The notes below the pieces were generated by a model. That model saw only the letters and a list, made by a program, of their open reading frames with translations. It was not told where the DNA came from and ran no database searches. The translations under genes and the position numbers were made by a program. From the NCBI GenBank assembly GCA_947492575.1, contig CANLNK010000003.1:124001-188000 (forward strand): a stretch of 64,000 bases of DNA, given 5' to 3'. The first letter of the stretch is position 1; every line of letters begins with the position of its first letter. This document shows positions 42,428 through 52,679 of this stretch, piece after piece. This DNA is from an uncultured Thalassotalea sp. (GTDB taxonomy: Bacteria; Pseudomonadota; Gammaproteobacteria; Enterobacterales; Alteromonadaceae).

Positions 42428-44806
42428 GTGAAATTTCGTCATTTATTTTCCCAATACGCCCCCATAGTAAGCGCGGGTATGCTTTCACTGTTTTCTACAT
42501 CATCTTTTTCAGCAGGTAACCCAAGTGATAATGCGGCAATTGATATTCCTAGCATCAATAGTGAGGTCGTTATTGATGGCTACTTGGACGACCCTGCGTG
42601 GGCAAACGCTAAAAAGGTGTATATCAACAACATAACGCGTCCTTACGATAATATTCCAAGCCCAGTGCATACTGAAGCACTCCTCATGGAAGATGGCGCC
42701 AACTTCTATCTAGCGTTTATTGCTAACGACCCAGAGCCCGAAAAAATTAGAGCTTTCTACAAAGATAGAGACAGAAGTTGGGGAGATGACATTGTTGGCA
42801 TAAAAATCGATACGTATAACGATCAACGAAAAGCATACCGATTCATGGTTAATGCCCTTGGCGCTCAAATCGATGGCATTGAAAATGAAGTTACCCAACG
42901 AGAAAGCGACGCTTGGGACGGTATATGGTCAAGCCAAGGTCGTATTACGCAAAACGGTTATATTGTTGAAATGGCATTGCCATTACGCATGCTTAATTTT
43001 GACGAAGAACTGTGCCAGCAAGATTGGGGCATTGAGTTAGTTCGCTTCTACCCTCGCAAAGAAAACTTAAGACTTTCCAATACAACGCTAGATCGCGGTA
43101 ACAGCTGTGAACTGTGTCAACTCGTTAAAGCCAGCGGATTTTCAGGCGCTAAACAGGGTAACAACCTAACTATCACACCTTCTTTAGTAGCAGGCAAAGT
43201 AAAAGAACTAGAAGATGGTGTGTGGTTAGATGATGAAAACACTGAGCCAAGCCTTGATGTTCGTTGGGGCATTACGCCAGATATTTTGCTTAATGCAACC
43301 ATTAACCCAGACTTCTCCACAGTTGATTCAGACCAAGCACAACTGAGCATTAATAATAATTTCGCGCTATTTAACCAAGAAAAACGTGCATTCTTTTTAG
43401 ATAACGCTGATTTTTTCGAATCAAACTACAACTTGGTCTACACCAGAAACATCAACGCGCCAAATGTCGGTGCGAAAGTAACCGCGAGACAAGGCGACCA
43501 TTCTATTGGCCTATTTGTTACCGATGATGATTCTACAAATTTCTTGTTACCTGGTAACTTGTCGTCGAGTATTGCTGAAATTGATGAAAAATCTGAAGCA
43601 GCTGTTTTTAGATACCGTAACAATTACAGCGATAATTTAACCATTGGTTGGATTAGCACATTACGCCAAAGTGAAGACTACCAAAACATGGTTCACGGTA
43701 TTGATGCGCGCTATCGCATGAATCAATACGACGTCGTTAAGTTTCAACAGCTTTATTCAGAAACAGAATATCCTGACGATTTGTTCGAACAATTTTGCGA
43801 CGAAGAAGACCCAAGTGATTGCTTAAAACGAAACCTTCAACCATGTCAGATTGGCGACTGTAACGTTAACGAACAAGTGCTACGTTCGCAAATGGATGGT
43901 CCATTTAGCGGTAACGCGTTCCGTTTTGGTTACTACCATAACGACAGTGATTGGTACTACCGAGTAACCTACGATCGCCAAAACGCTGGTTTCCGTGGTG
44001 ACCTAGGTTTTATTTCTCGCGTTGATTACGACAAGTTCTCGTTCGGTGGCGATAGAAAGTGGTATGCCAAACCGGGTAAATGGTGGACGCGAATGAAGGT
44101 CTACTCAGACTGGGATATTAGCCATAACGACAACGGTGAATTACTCGAGAAAGAGTTCGATATTAACTTTCAAATCAATGCGATTCACGACACTTTTTTC
44201 AACGTGTGGTACAGCAACCGTCAGCGTCCTGGCAGACGCTTTGACGACACTAGCTTAGCCATCGACGGCAACACACAACTGTTTAGCGAAAATGAATACG
44301 GTTTATACGCCGAAGTTAAACCAATGTCCGGTTTATACTTAAGCACACGCTTTGCTTGGGGAGACGCTATTGATTTTGTTAACAACCGCATGGGTTACAA
44401 AAAAGAGTTTAGACCTGTTATTAACTGGAACGTGAACAAACATCTAGAAGTTAAGTTGCGTCATACGTTTAAATCACTTTACGCCGACAGTAACAGTGTT
44501 TTTGCTGCGCGTTTAACAGATTTACGCGCGACTTATCAGTTTGATGTATTAAGCTTTTTACGCCTAAGTGTTATTTACAACAATACCTCTCGCAATCCAT
44601 TTAATGCACCCTTGGTTGATCCAGACGACATCACTTCTGAGTATCAGGATTTATCAATGCAATTGCTCTACGCCTACAAAATTAACCCTCAAACAGTATT
44701 TTACTTAGGTTACTCTGAGCATAGCGATGACGAAGACGTCATGGGACAGCGAGAAAAAGACTTACGAAGCGTGTTTATGAAATTTAGCTACGCATGGCTC
44801 AAATAA
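42428..44806 (+). CDS. DUF5916/CBM9-domain outer-membrane protein, copy 1
   Basis: 792 residues, GTG start, with a signal peptide ending near SFSAGN. Residues about 45-230 form a carbohydrate-binding CBM9-like domain: VVIDGYLDDPAWANAKKV, SWGDDIVGIKIDTYNDQRKAYRF, WDGIWSSQGRITQNGYIVEMALPL. The rest is the DUF5916 beta-barrel: LNATINPDFSTVDSDQAQLSINNNFALFNQEKRAFFLDNADFF and FLGYSEHSDDEDV near the end. Many aromatic beta-strands run to the final residue. A CELCQ motif lies at about 232-236. The protein is probably an outer-membrane barrel exposed to sugars. A homologous gene follows 290 bp later. Confidence 0.85.
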   Translation: MKFRHLFSQYAPIVSAGMLSLFSTSSFSAGNPSDNAAIDIPSINSEVVIDGYLDDPAWANAKKVYINNITRPYDNIPSPVHTEALLMEDGANFYLAFIANDPEPEKIRAFYKDRDRSWGDDIVGIKIDTYNDQRKAYRFMVNALGAQIDGIENEVTQRESDAWDGIWSSQGRITQNGYIVEMALPLRMLNFDEELCQQDWGIELVRFYPRKENLRLSNTTLDRGNSCELCQLVKASGFSGAKQGNNLTITPSLVAGKVKELEDGVWLDDENTEPSLDVRWGITPDILLNATINPDFSTVDSDQAQLSINNNFALFNQEKRAFFLDNADFFESNYNLVYTRNINAPNVGAKVTARQGDHSIGLFVTDDDSTNFLLPGNLSSSIAEIDEKSEAAVFRYRNNYSDNLTIGWISTLRQSEDYQNMVHGIDARYRMNQYDVVKFQQLYSETEYPDDLFEQFCDEEDPSDCLKRNLQPCQIGDCNVNEQVLRSQMDGPFSGNAFRFGYYHNDSDWYYRVTYDRQNAGFRGDLGFISRVDYDKFSFGGDRKWYAKPGKWWTRMKVYSDWDISHNDNGELLEKEFDINFQINAIHDTFFNVWYSNRQRPGRRFDDTSLAIDGNTQLFSENEYGLYAEVKPMSGLYLSTRFAWGDAIDFVNNRMGYKKEFRPVINWNVNKHLEVKLRHTFKSLYADSNSVFAARLTDLRATYQFDVLSFLRLSVIYNNTSRNPFNAPLVDPDDITSEYQDLSMQLLYAYKINPQTVFYLGYSEHSDDEDVMGQREKDLRSVFMKFSYAWLK

Positions 44807-45096
44807 TTAAAATTATTAATTACTTTTTATGGATAGGGTCTAGCGCACTATCCTTCATTTAACTCCAACACCTATCAAACCCTCTCGCTCTAAAAACTTT
44901 GTTAGCTTCTTATCATATGCTAATCACTTATCTATCAAGCAACCCGCTTATGCTTTGCAAGTTATCTGCTAATATCCAAAATGAGTCAGTCTAAATAGCT
45001 ACTTTTTAAGCGGTTGGCGATTGTTTAATACGCCATATTTTGTAACAATGCGACACCACATGCAGTACGAAAAATAAAAATAATTCAAGGTTGTCA

Positions 45097-47373
45097 ATGA
45101 AGTACACCAAATTACGTAACGGAATACTGGCTATTCTGCTTGCTTCAAACGGCGTTAACGCTGAAAACATATTTGAGCAGCAAGCTAAGCAAAGCATTAC
45201 GATTCCATTTGCCGATCAAACCATAGTCGTAGATGGCAACTTAGACGAAGCGTTATGGCAAAATGCGAGAGTTATTGAACTCGATACTATTACTAGCCCC
45301 TTTGAAAACACACCGAGTCCTATTAAAACTGAAGCCCGTATTATTGATAACGGTGAGTTCTTATTACTTGCGTTTAAAGCATACGATCCTGATCCAACAA
45401 AAATCGTAGCATCTTTGGGTGAGCGCGATACTAAATGGTACGACGATAGCGTAGGTATTAAACTAGATCCGTTAAATAACCGTCGAGTTAGCTACAGCTT
45501 TTTTGTAAATGCGTATGGCGTTCAAAGTGACGAGACTTTTAACGAAGTTACGGGTGAAGCTAACGATTTATGGGACGGTATTTGGCATTCATTCGGTAAG
45601 ATTACTGACGACGGATACCAAGTTGAAATTGCCATTCCCTACAGTATTTTAAACTTTGACCAAGGTGTAGAGCAAAAATCTTGGCCATTTGAATTAGTTA
45701 GAATTTATCCACGAGAGCAAATTACACGTATCTCTAACATTTCGATTGATAGAAACAACCCTTGTTACCTATGCCAGTATCCAATGGCTCAAGGCTTTGA
45801 ACAAGCCAAAATTGGTAAGAGCCTTCAGTTAACACCGTCTTTAGTTGGCATTTACGATCAGAAACGAGACATTTATGACGATAATGCTGACTGGGACAGT
45901 GACTTAGATGTAGAACCAAGTTTAGACATTAAGTGGAACATCAACCCTAACACTGTGTTGAATGCGACAATCAACCCTGATTTTTCAACGGTCGAGGCAG
46001 ATTCTGCGCAGCTCAGTGTTAATACAAAATTTTCATTATTTTACGATGAAAAGCGCAGTTTCTTCTTAGAAAATAACAGTTACTTTGACAGCCCAGTTAA
46101 CCTTGTTTACACCCGTAACATTGCAGATCCAGATTACGGTTTAAAGCTAACCGGTGCAGAAGGCAAGCACAGCTATGGTATGTTTGTAAGTCACGATACC
46201 GAAACTAACTTTATCGAGTCGGGTAACTTAAGTGCAACAATCGGTTCCGTCGACAGTGATAGTCACTCTGGTGCGGTGCGATACTTGTATGACTTAAGCA
46301 CTGATACAACACTGGGTTTTATCTCTACATTCCGCGAAGCAGATGATTACCACAACTATGTAGTGGGCGTTGATGCACGTCACAAGTTCACAGAGTCAGA
46401 CGCTGTTAGTGTGCAGTTTTTAAGTAGTTATTCTAAATACCCTACTTTAGGTGCAGCTGATAATGAAAGCGATAACAGCATCGATGATATGGGTTACCAC
46501 CTTGAGTACAAACACAGCTCTGAATATTGGAGCCTTACCGCGCGTCGACAAGCATTTGCTGAAGACTTCCGCGCTGATTTAGGTTTTGTTAACCGAACGG
46601 ATTACATTAAGGACACGCTAGCATTGAGAAGAAACTTCTACCCCACGGGAGAAGAGGCTTTATTCCCTCAGGTGTACGTTAACGGTATTTTTGAAACTCA
46701 GCACAATTACGACGGTGAATTCATCAGTAGACAAGCGACAGCATTCGTATCAGCGAATGGCCCGATGCTCTCTTACTTAGAATTTAACATAATCGATGCT
46801 GACAAAGTTGGTTTGCGCATTGATCCAAGTAACTCGGCAATTGATAACAATACTGAACGTTTCAACGAGCAACAAATCGTATTCTACGGTGAGTTCAGAC
46901 CAAGTAATATCACGTATTTAAGCTTGCAAGGTACGATTGGTGATCAAATCGATTACGATAACAATCGCTTAGGCGAAACAATCGAATCAACGGCTAATTT
47001 TACGTGGAATCCGACACCGCACGCTGAATTGGATTTGTATCACACGTACAGTAAATTAGATGCCGATGGTGATAACGTATTTATCGCTAACTTAACCGAC
47101 ATGCGTCTTCGTTACTATTTCAACGTCCATAGCGCGATAAAATTGAGTGTGGTTTATCAAGATATAGACTACAACAAAGACAATAATCCATTGAGTTTCT
47201 ACTCGGAGAAAGATAATAGTTTGTCCACTAAGTTAGTCTATTCGTATAAGTTAAACCCACAAACTGTGTTTTTCCTTGGTTATTCTGACAGTAGTTTTCA
47301 AGACGATTACATTGGTAGCCTAAAACAAAGCCAACGTACTATTTTTACTAAGCTAAGTTACGCGTGGCGTTAA
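45097..47373 (+). CDS. DUF5916/CBM9-domain outer-membrane protein, copy 2
   Basis: About 758 residues from ATG at 45097, with AAGG six bases before (a TTG precedes in frame). Signal peptide ends near NAE. It shares the CBM9-like domain with copy 1 (IVVDGNLDEALWQNARVIEL, WYDDSVGIKLDPLNNRRVSY, LWDGIWHSFGKITDDGYQVEIAIPYSILNF) and the barrel motif LNATINPDFSTVEADSAQLSVNTKFSLFYDEKRSFFLEN. CYLCQ replaces CELCQ. The order, length and motifs agree with copy 1, so the pair arose by tandem duplication. A strong terminator follows, so the second copy ends the unit. Confidence 0.85.
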   Translation: MKYTKLRNGILAILLASNGVNAENIFEQQAKQSITIPFADQTIVVDGNLDEALWQNARVIELDTITSPFENTPSPIKTEARIIDNGEFLLLAFKAYDPDPTKIVASLGERDTKWYDDSVGIKLDPLNNRRVSYSFFVNAYGVQSDETFNEVTGEANDLWDGIWHSFGKITDDGYQVEIAIPYSILNFDQGVEQKSWPFELVRIYPREQITRISNISIDRNNPCYLCQYPMAQGFEQAKIGKSLQLTPSLVGIYDQKRDIYDDNADWDSDLDVEPSLDIKWNINPNTVLNATINPDFSTVEADSAQLSVNTKFSLFYDEKRSFFLENNSYFDSPVNLVYTRNIADPDYGLKLTGAEGKHSYGMFVSHDTETNFIESGNLSATIGSVDSDSHSGAVRYLYDLSTDTTLGFISTFREADDYHNYVVGVDARHKFTESDAVSVQFLSSYSKYPTLGAADNESDNSIDDMGYHLEYKHSSEYWSLTARRQAFAEDFRADLGFVNRTDYIKDTLALRRNFYPTGEEALFPQVYVNGIFETQHNYDGEFISRQATAFVSANGPMLSYLEFNIIDADKVGLRIDPSNSAIDNNTERFNEQQIVFYGEFRPSNITYLSLQGTIGDQIDYDNNRLGETIESTANFTWNPTPHAELDLYHTYSKLDADGDNVFIANLTDMRLRYYFNVHSAIKLSVVYQDIDYNKDNNPLSFYSEKDNSLSTKLVYSYKLNPQTVFFLGYSDSSFQDDYIGSLKQSQRTIFTKLSYAWR

Positions 47374-47400
47374 CCATCGCTTTACTTTTTATATATGCAA

Positions 47401-47427
47401 AAGCCCCATTTACGGGGCTTTTTTATT
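47401..47427 (+). terminator. Terminator after the second DUF5916 gene
   Basis: AAGCCCCATTTACGGGGCTTTTTT hairpin with T run. Confidence 0.87.
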
Positions 47428-47449
47428 AACAATTATTTGTGATTTTAAA

Positions 47450-48052
47450 CTATTTGAACACCACGGCTTTATCACTACGTGTATAAACCCGTTTTTCAGG
47501 TTTTGTCCAAGACCCCTGCTTTAAATAACTCGTCGCAACTTCCATACTATCGCCATTTAGCGTGCTGGTTGATTTCACTTTGGTTATTCCGTCTTTGTTG
47601 CCAGTTACATCCTCATAAGCGACAAAGCTGTTATCTGAAACCATTTCCATGTACCCCTGCGTGTAAAAACCTGCAGTGGTTAAGTAATAAAACACGATAC
47701 TGCTTTTAGATTTATCGAAGAATATTAATGACTCGCCACCATACATACCGTCATTAATTGAATGCAGTGTTCTCACCGTTGTGCCATTTAGCGCTCGCTC
47801 CCACTTTGACACATCAAGTACGGGAGGTTGACCGTCTTGAACGGCGAAATTGGCTTGCCACGTTCCAAGGTAAGGTTCAAATACTTTCAGCTCTTTGGCT
47901 AAGCCTGCCATCTCTTTTTTAGCGGTTTTGCTAGCACTCGGCGTTTGCTCATTAGCGAAAGCAACGTTTGTCGACATAGACATTGTTGAAACTGCACTCA
48001 CTAAGGCCGCATTGAAAACTATCGCTAAAGGTTTACTCATTTTGTTTTTCAT
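47450..48052 (-). CDS. Secreted lipocalin-like protein (DUF1579-like)
   Basis: A 200-residue protein with an N-terminal signal peptide (cleavage after VAFA, about residue 33). FEPYLGTWQANFAV, VSKWERALNGTTVRTLHSINDGMYGGESLIFFDKSKSSIVFYYLTTAGFYTQGYMEM and FVAYEDVTGN look like a beta-barrel of the DUF1579 or heme/lipid-binding type. Ribosome site AGGA lies 8 bases before ATG. It is convergent with the DUF5916 pair. Ligand unknown. Confidence 0.7.
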   Translation of the reverse strand: MKNKMSKPLAIVFNAALVSAVSTMSMSTNVAFANEQTPSASKTAKKEMAGLAKELKVFEPYLGTWQANFAVQDGQPPVLDVSKWERALNGTTVRTLHSINDGMYGGESLIFFDKSKSSIVFYYLTTAGFYTQGYMEMVSDNSFVAYEDVTGNKDGITKVKSTSTLNGDSMEVATSYLKQGSWTKPEKRVYTRSDKAVVFK

Positions 48053-48160
48053 TATTTTTATCCTTTCTTGCTGATATACAGGCTGTTTGTTATCACAACA
48101 GCCTCTGCCTACGATAAAACAGCTACAGCAAAATTATCACGTTTTGATTCTATAAAAGAG

Positions 48161-49375
48161 CTAGCTTTTATTCACCACGATAGTTGCCGAAATTTTATCG
48201 TGGATTGCTTGGCGGTTAGCATCCCAAAAAATTTGGGCAAAGCCTACCAAGCCCGTTGCGATACCCGCACCGTAACCACCGTAACGACCAAAACTATCCC
48301 AAAGTGAAAGGTCTGTACCATCAAGTTGCACAACTCTAATACCCATTAATTTTTTACCTGGTGTTTGACCTCGCCATAGAGATGTCAATACCGTAAAATA
48401 GAACGCAGCCCAACCAAAACCAAGCCCTAAGTCATCAATAAATATGCCTTGCAGAAGTTGTAAGAGCGAATAAGCAGGCTTGCTGTCTTCCTCTCGTGTT
48501 ACTTCTTCTGGCTGACTATTTCCTTGTGCCTTAGCAATTTGCTCTTGAACTTTCTTATCAATTTCTGCGGCAGTAGGCACTGTGCTAGCTATATCACTGT
48601 CATTGGCGACTTCTTTACTATCGTTTATCTTCAAAACATCATAACTGTAGGCACTAAGCGCAGCCATATCTTCAGCCGATAAGTTTGTTTTATTTACGAT
48701 TTCTTCTATGAAGACACGTTTTTGCTGATCGGACATCGAAGTTTCGTTGATTAGTGTCAATGATGGTTTTATACCGTCCTGCCAACAAGTTAAGTCTGAA
48801 CATTTTTGAGATGATATTTCTTTTATGGCATGGCCAATCGCTACCGTAAACGCAGCAATCTCTCCTGCGCCACTCGGATTATAATCTCCATCTCGGTCTG
48901 TCTGACTCGTTGTTGAACTATTGGTTTTATCTTCAACCCACGAAAACATAGCAGGTAACGTTGAGGTTAAGGCAATAAATAAACAGAAAGCGCCTGTAAG
49001 GCGTAGCGCCTTCCTCCTTCTCCTGCCTTTTGTTTTACCTAACTCTTGTGCACGCTTATCGCTTCCGAGCTTGTATGCGGTGACCGACAGCACAATGGCT
49101 AACAACTCACCGGGCGCACTGCTTAACATGCTAATAAGAAGTAAGTCGATTAATATCGCAATGCCTCGCTTGCTAGGCTGTGCCAACGGCGTGCCGTATA
49201 GTGTTTTATCAATGGCGAATGCAAATGGCGTGAGAATTTCACGCGTTTCTTTGTCGGTTAACGTGTGTGTATCTGTATTGACATCATTAGTTGATGCAGG
49301 AATTTTTGGCTCTTCATTCACTTCAACCATTTCATTCTTGTCATTATTTTTTGTAGGACTTAACTGTGTCGTCAT
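48161..49375 (-). CDS. RDD-domain membrane protein with large periplasmic insertion
   Basis: 404 residues from ATG at 49375, with AAGGA eight bases before. After a soluble N-terminus (about 1-70), two hydrophobic helices (about 75-140) are followed by a polar insertion of about 170 residues with a Cys pair (KCSDLTCWQDG). The C-terminal RDD domain (about 315-404) has the signature GQTPGKKLMGIRVVQLDGTDLSLWDSFGRYGG and IHDKISATIVV. Third gene of MoxR-VWA-RDD; the start follows the VWA stop by about 35 bp. RDD proteins are membrane transporters or stabilisers; the role here is not known. Confidence 0.8.
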   Translation of the reverse strand: MTTQLSPTKNNDKNEMVEVNEEPKIPASTNDVNTDTHTLTDKETREILTPFAFAIDKTLYGTPLAQPSKRGIAILIDLLLISMLSSAPGELLAIVLSVTAYKLGSDKRAQELGKTKGRRRRKALRLTGAFCLFIALTSTLPAMFSWVEDKTNSSTTSQTDRDGDYNPSGAGEIAAFTVAIGHAIKEISSQKCSDLTCWQDGIKPSLTLINETSMSDQQKRVFIEEIVNKTNLSAEDMAALSAYSYDVLKINDSKEVANDSDIASTVPTAAEIDKKVQEQIAKAQGNSQPEEVTREEDSKPAYSLLQLLQGIFIDDLGLGFGWAAFYFTVLTSLWRGQTPGKKLMGIRVVQLDGTDLSLWDSFGRYGGYGAGIATGLVGFAQIFWDANRQAIHDKISATIVVNKS

Positions 49376-49410
49376 AATACGTCCTTGTTCTCTTTTGGTT
49401 TTACTTTGCA

Positions 49411-50583
49411 CTATAGCAAAGCTTTAATGCCGTCGGTTAGACCGTTTAACGTGAGTGGGTACATCTTTTTCTCCATCAACTGATGGATAATTTGAATCGA
49501 CGGATAATAACGCCATGCCTGCTCCGGTTGTGGATTGAGCCAAACGACCTTATCAAAATGATCGGTAACGCGTTCAAGCCAAACACTACCCGGCTCTTGA
49601 TTCCAATGTTCAACGCTACCACCCGGATACGTAATCTCATATGGACCCATGGTAGCGTCGCCAACGAATATTACTTTGTAATCACGACTGAACTTATGCA
49701 GCACATCCATGACATCCATGCCTTCATTATAACGACGGCTATTGTCCTTCCAGACTTGCTCATACAAACAATTGTGGAAGTAGAAAAATTCTAAATGTTT
49801 AAACTCGGTATGCACAGCAGAAAATAACTGTTCACAAACGCGAATATGATCGTCCATCGAGCCGCCAACATCGAAAAACATGAGCACTTTAACGGCGTTA
49901 TGGCGCTCTGGCTGCATTTTAATATCGAGATATCCAGCATTTTTTGCAGTAGCGGAGATCGTATCGTCTAAAGCTAATTCGTCTGTTGCACCACTGCGAG
50001 CAAACTGGCGCAATTTACGCAATGCCACTTTGATATTACGGGTTCCAATTTCTACTTCGCTATCAAGATTTCTATACTGACGTTTATCCCATACTTTTAC
50101 CGCTTTGCGATGACGAGACTCTTTCTGACCAATACGAACCCCTTCAGGGTTGTAGCCGTATGCACCAAATGGTGAAGTACCGCCAGTACCAATCCACTTG
50201 TTGCCCCCTTGATGTCGCTTCTCTTGTTCCGCTAAACGTTCTGCGAGTGTTTCCATGAGCTTTTCAAAGCCACCCATGGCTTCAATTGCTTCTTTTTCTT
50301 CGTCAGTAAGTGTTTTCTCTAGCTGTTTGCGAAGCCATTCATCAGGAATCCCCGATAAATCAATATCCAGCGATTCAACACCCTTGAAGTAGTCAGCAAA
50401 TGCCCTATCGAATCTATCGAAGTAACTTTCATCTTTGACTAATATGGCACGACTTAATGTGTAAAAGTCATCAATATTAGCGTAGACAACGTTTTGTTCG
50501 AGCGCTCGAATAAGATCGAGCAGCTCCCTAATTGTGCATGGAACTCGATATTCTCTAACTTTATTAAAAAAGCCTATGAGCAT
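49411..50583 (-). CDS. VWA-domain protein (CoxE-like), MoxR partner
   Basis: A 390-residue protein of the VWA_CoxE type. Residues about 1-170 are a helical region with LEKTLTDEEKEAIEAMGGFEKLMETLAERL. Then the VWA domain with metal-binding MIDAS motif FFDVGGSMDDH (about 233-243) and VIFVGDATMGPYEI. Together with MoxR ATPases such proteins act as chaperones that assemble metal centres or protein complexes. Start codon is 2 bp after the moxR stop; the two are co-transcribed. No signal peptide is seen. Confidence 0.88.
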   Translation of the reverse strand: MLIGFFNKVREYRVPCTIRELLDLIRALEQNVVYANIDDFYTLSRAILVKDESYFDRFDRAFADYFKGVESLDIDLSGIPDEWLRKQLEKTLTDEEKEAIEAMGGFEKLMETLAERLAEQEKRHQGGNKWIGTGGTSPFGAYGYNPEGVRIGQKESRHRKAVKVWDKRQYRNLDSEVEIGTRNIKVALRKLRQFARSGATDELALDDTISATAKNAGYLDIKMQPERHNAVKVLMFFDVGGSMDDHIRVCEQLFSAVHTEFKHLEFFYFHNCLYEQVWKDNSRRYNEGMDVMDVLHKFSRDYKVIFVGDATMGPYEITYPGGSVEHWNQEPGSVWLERVTDHFDKVVWLNPQPEQAWRYYPSIQIIHQLMEKKMYPLTLNGLTDGIKALL

Positions 50584-50585
50584 GA

Positions 50586-51431
50586 TTAACGACCTGAACG
50601 ATTCATAAAGGCAAGCTTTTCAAATAAATGCACATCTTGCTCATTTTTAAGCAGCGCACCGTGCAATGGCGGGATCGCTTTTGATTGCTGTGCGTCACGT
50701 AACACTTCAGGCGAAATATCTTCAGCTAACAAGAGCTTTAACCAGTCGATAAGCTCAGACGTTGAAGGTTTCTTCTTAAGTCCTGGGATTTCACGTAAAT
50801 CGAAGAACGTTGCTAATGCTTGGTCTAATAGTCTTTTCTTAATGTCTGGGAAGTGAACATCAACAATTGCTTGCATTTCTTCTGCATCAGGGAAATTAAT
50901 ATAGTGGAAGAAACAACGACGTAAGAACGCATCTGGCAATTCTTTTTCATTGTTCGAAGTAATAATCACAATTGGGCGCTGATTAGCGACTATGCGCTCT
51001 TGTGTTTCATACACAAAGAATTCCATTTTATCGAGTTCAAGTAGTAAGTCGTTAGGAAACTCAATGTCTGCTTTGTCAATTTCATCGATTAGCAAAATTG
51101 GGCGTTTTCCGTTATCAAATGCTTGCCAAAGTTTGCCTTTAACAATGTAATTGCTGATGTCTTTAACTTTTTCATCACCTAATTGACTATCACGTAGGCG
51201 AGATACCGCATCGTATTCGTAAAGCCCTTGTTGCGCTTTTGTTGTCGACTTAATGTGCCACGGAATAAGCTCTGTATCTAAACTCGCGGCAAGCTGTTCT
51301 GCTAGCATAGTCTTGCCCGTACCAGGCTCGCCTTTAATAAGTAATGGGCGTTCTAATGCAATAGCAGCGTTAACAGCTAATTGAAGTTCTTTTGATGCGA
51401 TATATTCTGAGGTGCCTTTAAACTGAGCCAT
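50586..51431 (-). CDS. MoxR family AAA+ ATPase
   Basis: 281 residues. Walker A GEPGTGKTMLAEQLA (about 37-50), Walker B LLIDEIDKADIEFPNDLLLELD (about 117-137), sensor region IVITSNNEKELPDAFLRRCFFHY, all of the MoxR group. MoxR ATPases work with VWA proteins to remodel or activate partner complexes. It heads the cluster MoxR-VWA-RDD and is divergent from cysK. Its substrate is not encoded next door, so the target complex is unknown. Confidence 0.92.
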   Translation of the reverse strand: MAQFKGTSEYIASKELQLAVNAAIALERPLLIKGEPGTGKTMLAEQLAASLDTELIPWHIKSTTKAQQGLYEYDAVSRLRDSQLGDEKVKDISNYIVKGKLWQAFDNGKRPILLIDEIDKADIEFPNDLLLELDKMEFFVYETQERIVANQRPIVIITSNNEKELPDAFLRRCFFHYINFPDAEEMQAIVDVHFPDIKKRLLDQALATFFDLREIPGLKKKPSTSELIDWLKLLLAEDISPEVLRDAQQSKAIPPLHGALLKNEQDVHLFEKLAFMNRSGR

Positions 51432-51597
51432 GTTAATTCCGAATTATTTACTGTTTTAATTATTAGAGCGGTTCGTTATTCCATTTTTGCATATAAGATA
51501 TAACGAAAATTCACTTCTGTTTTGAGCATAAAGCGCTAATCTTAATACGTTATATCAACAATTCCATATTGTTAAGCGTAAAATTCAACAGGATCCG

Positions 51598-52569
51598 ATG
51601 ATGACAAACGTATTTACAGATAATTCTACCAGTATTGGCCGCACGCCACTGGTCAAACTTAACCGCGTAACTGGCGGTAATGTTTACGCAAAAATTGAAG
51701 CAAGAAACCCTAGCTTTAGCGTTAAATGTCGTATTGGTGCAAACATGGTCTGGGATGCCGAAGAAAAAGGTCTTCTAGGCGAAGGTAAAGAAATCATTGA
51801 GCCAACAAGTGGCAACACAGGTATTGCATTAGCGTTCGTAGCTGCAGCACGCGGTTACGCAATCACGCTAACCATGCCTAACACCATGAGTTTAGAGCGT
51901 CGTAAACTTTTAGCTGCACTTGGTGCAAAGCTTGAGCTTACTGAAGGCGCAAAAGGTATGAAAGGTGCGATTGAGAAAGCACAAGAAATTCGTGATTCAG
52001 CACCAGAAAAGTACGTGCTTTTAGGACAGTTTGATAACCCAGCAAACCCTAAAATCCACGAAGAGACAACAGGTCCAGAAATTTGGGCAGACATGGAAGG
52101 CAATATCGATGCATTCGTTGCGGGTGTTGGTACTGGTGGTACTATCACAGGTGTAAGCCGTTACATTAAGCTTAAAGAAGGCAAAGACATTACGTCTATC
52201 GCTGTTGAGCCAGTTGACTCGCCAGTAATTACGCAGGCGAAAGCAGGTCAAGAATTAACACCTGGCCCTCACAAGATTCAAGGTATCGGTGCTGGTTTCA
52301 TTCCAGGTAACTTAGATCTTGAACTTGTTGATGAAGTTGCTCAAGTGTCAAACGAAGAAGCAATGGAAATGGCACACCGCCTAATGAAAGAAGAAGGTAT
52401 CTTAGCGGGTATTTCTTCAGGTGCAGCAGTTGTAGCAGCAAAACGCTTCGCTGAAAAGCCTGAGAACGCAGACAAAAACGTTGTAGTTATTCTTCCAAGT
52501 TCAGCTGAGCGCTACTTATCTAGCCCATTATTCAGCGAGAGCTTCTCTGACAAAGAGTTAGTGCAGTAA
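51598..52569 (+). CDS. cysK: Cysteine synthase A
   Basis: 323 residues. The PLP-binding Lys is in [14 protein letters not shown], with [21 protein letters not shown] for the substrate site. [17 protein letters not shown] binds the PLP phosphate and [10 protein letters not shown] follows. [11 protein letters not shown] completes the enzyme. It makes cysteine from O-acetylserine and sulfide. Start could be either of two adjacent ATG codons after AGGATCCG. Single gene, divergent from moxR, with a strong terminator. Confidence 0.95.
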   Translation: MMTNVFTDNSTSIGRTPLVKLNRVTGGNVYAKIEARNPSFSVKCRIGANMVWDAEEKGLLGEGKEIIEPTSGNTGIALAFVAAARGYAITLTMPNTMSLERRKLLAALGAKLELTEGAKGMKGAIEKAQEIRDSAPEKYVLLGQFDNPANPKIHEETTGPEIWADMEGNIDAFVAGVGTGGTITGVSRYIKLKEGKDITSIAVEPVDSPVITQAKAGQELTPGPHKIQGIGAGFIPGNLDLELVDEVAQVSNEEAMEMAHRLMKEEGILAGISSGAAVVAAKRFAEKPENADKNVVVILPSSAERYLSSPLFSESFSDKELVQ

Positions 52570-52591
52570 GCATTTGCACAAATCAATTTTT

Positions 52592-52618
52592 AAAAGGCGC
52601 TTATGGCGCCTTTTTTAT
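52592..52618 (+). terminator. Terminator of cysK
   Basis: AAAAGGCGC-TTAT-GGCGCCTTTTTT hairpin. Confidence 0.83.
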
Positions 52619-52679
52619 TGCTTCAAATATGCTTACAATGAGGTAATACAATCTGATAGACAAAAGATCTGCTAATACA

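Noticed and set aside
44807-45096. Possible third DUF5916 gene fragment between the two copies
   Set aside because: The spacer has no frame resembling either neighbour.
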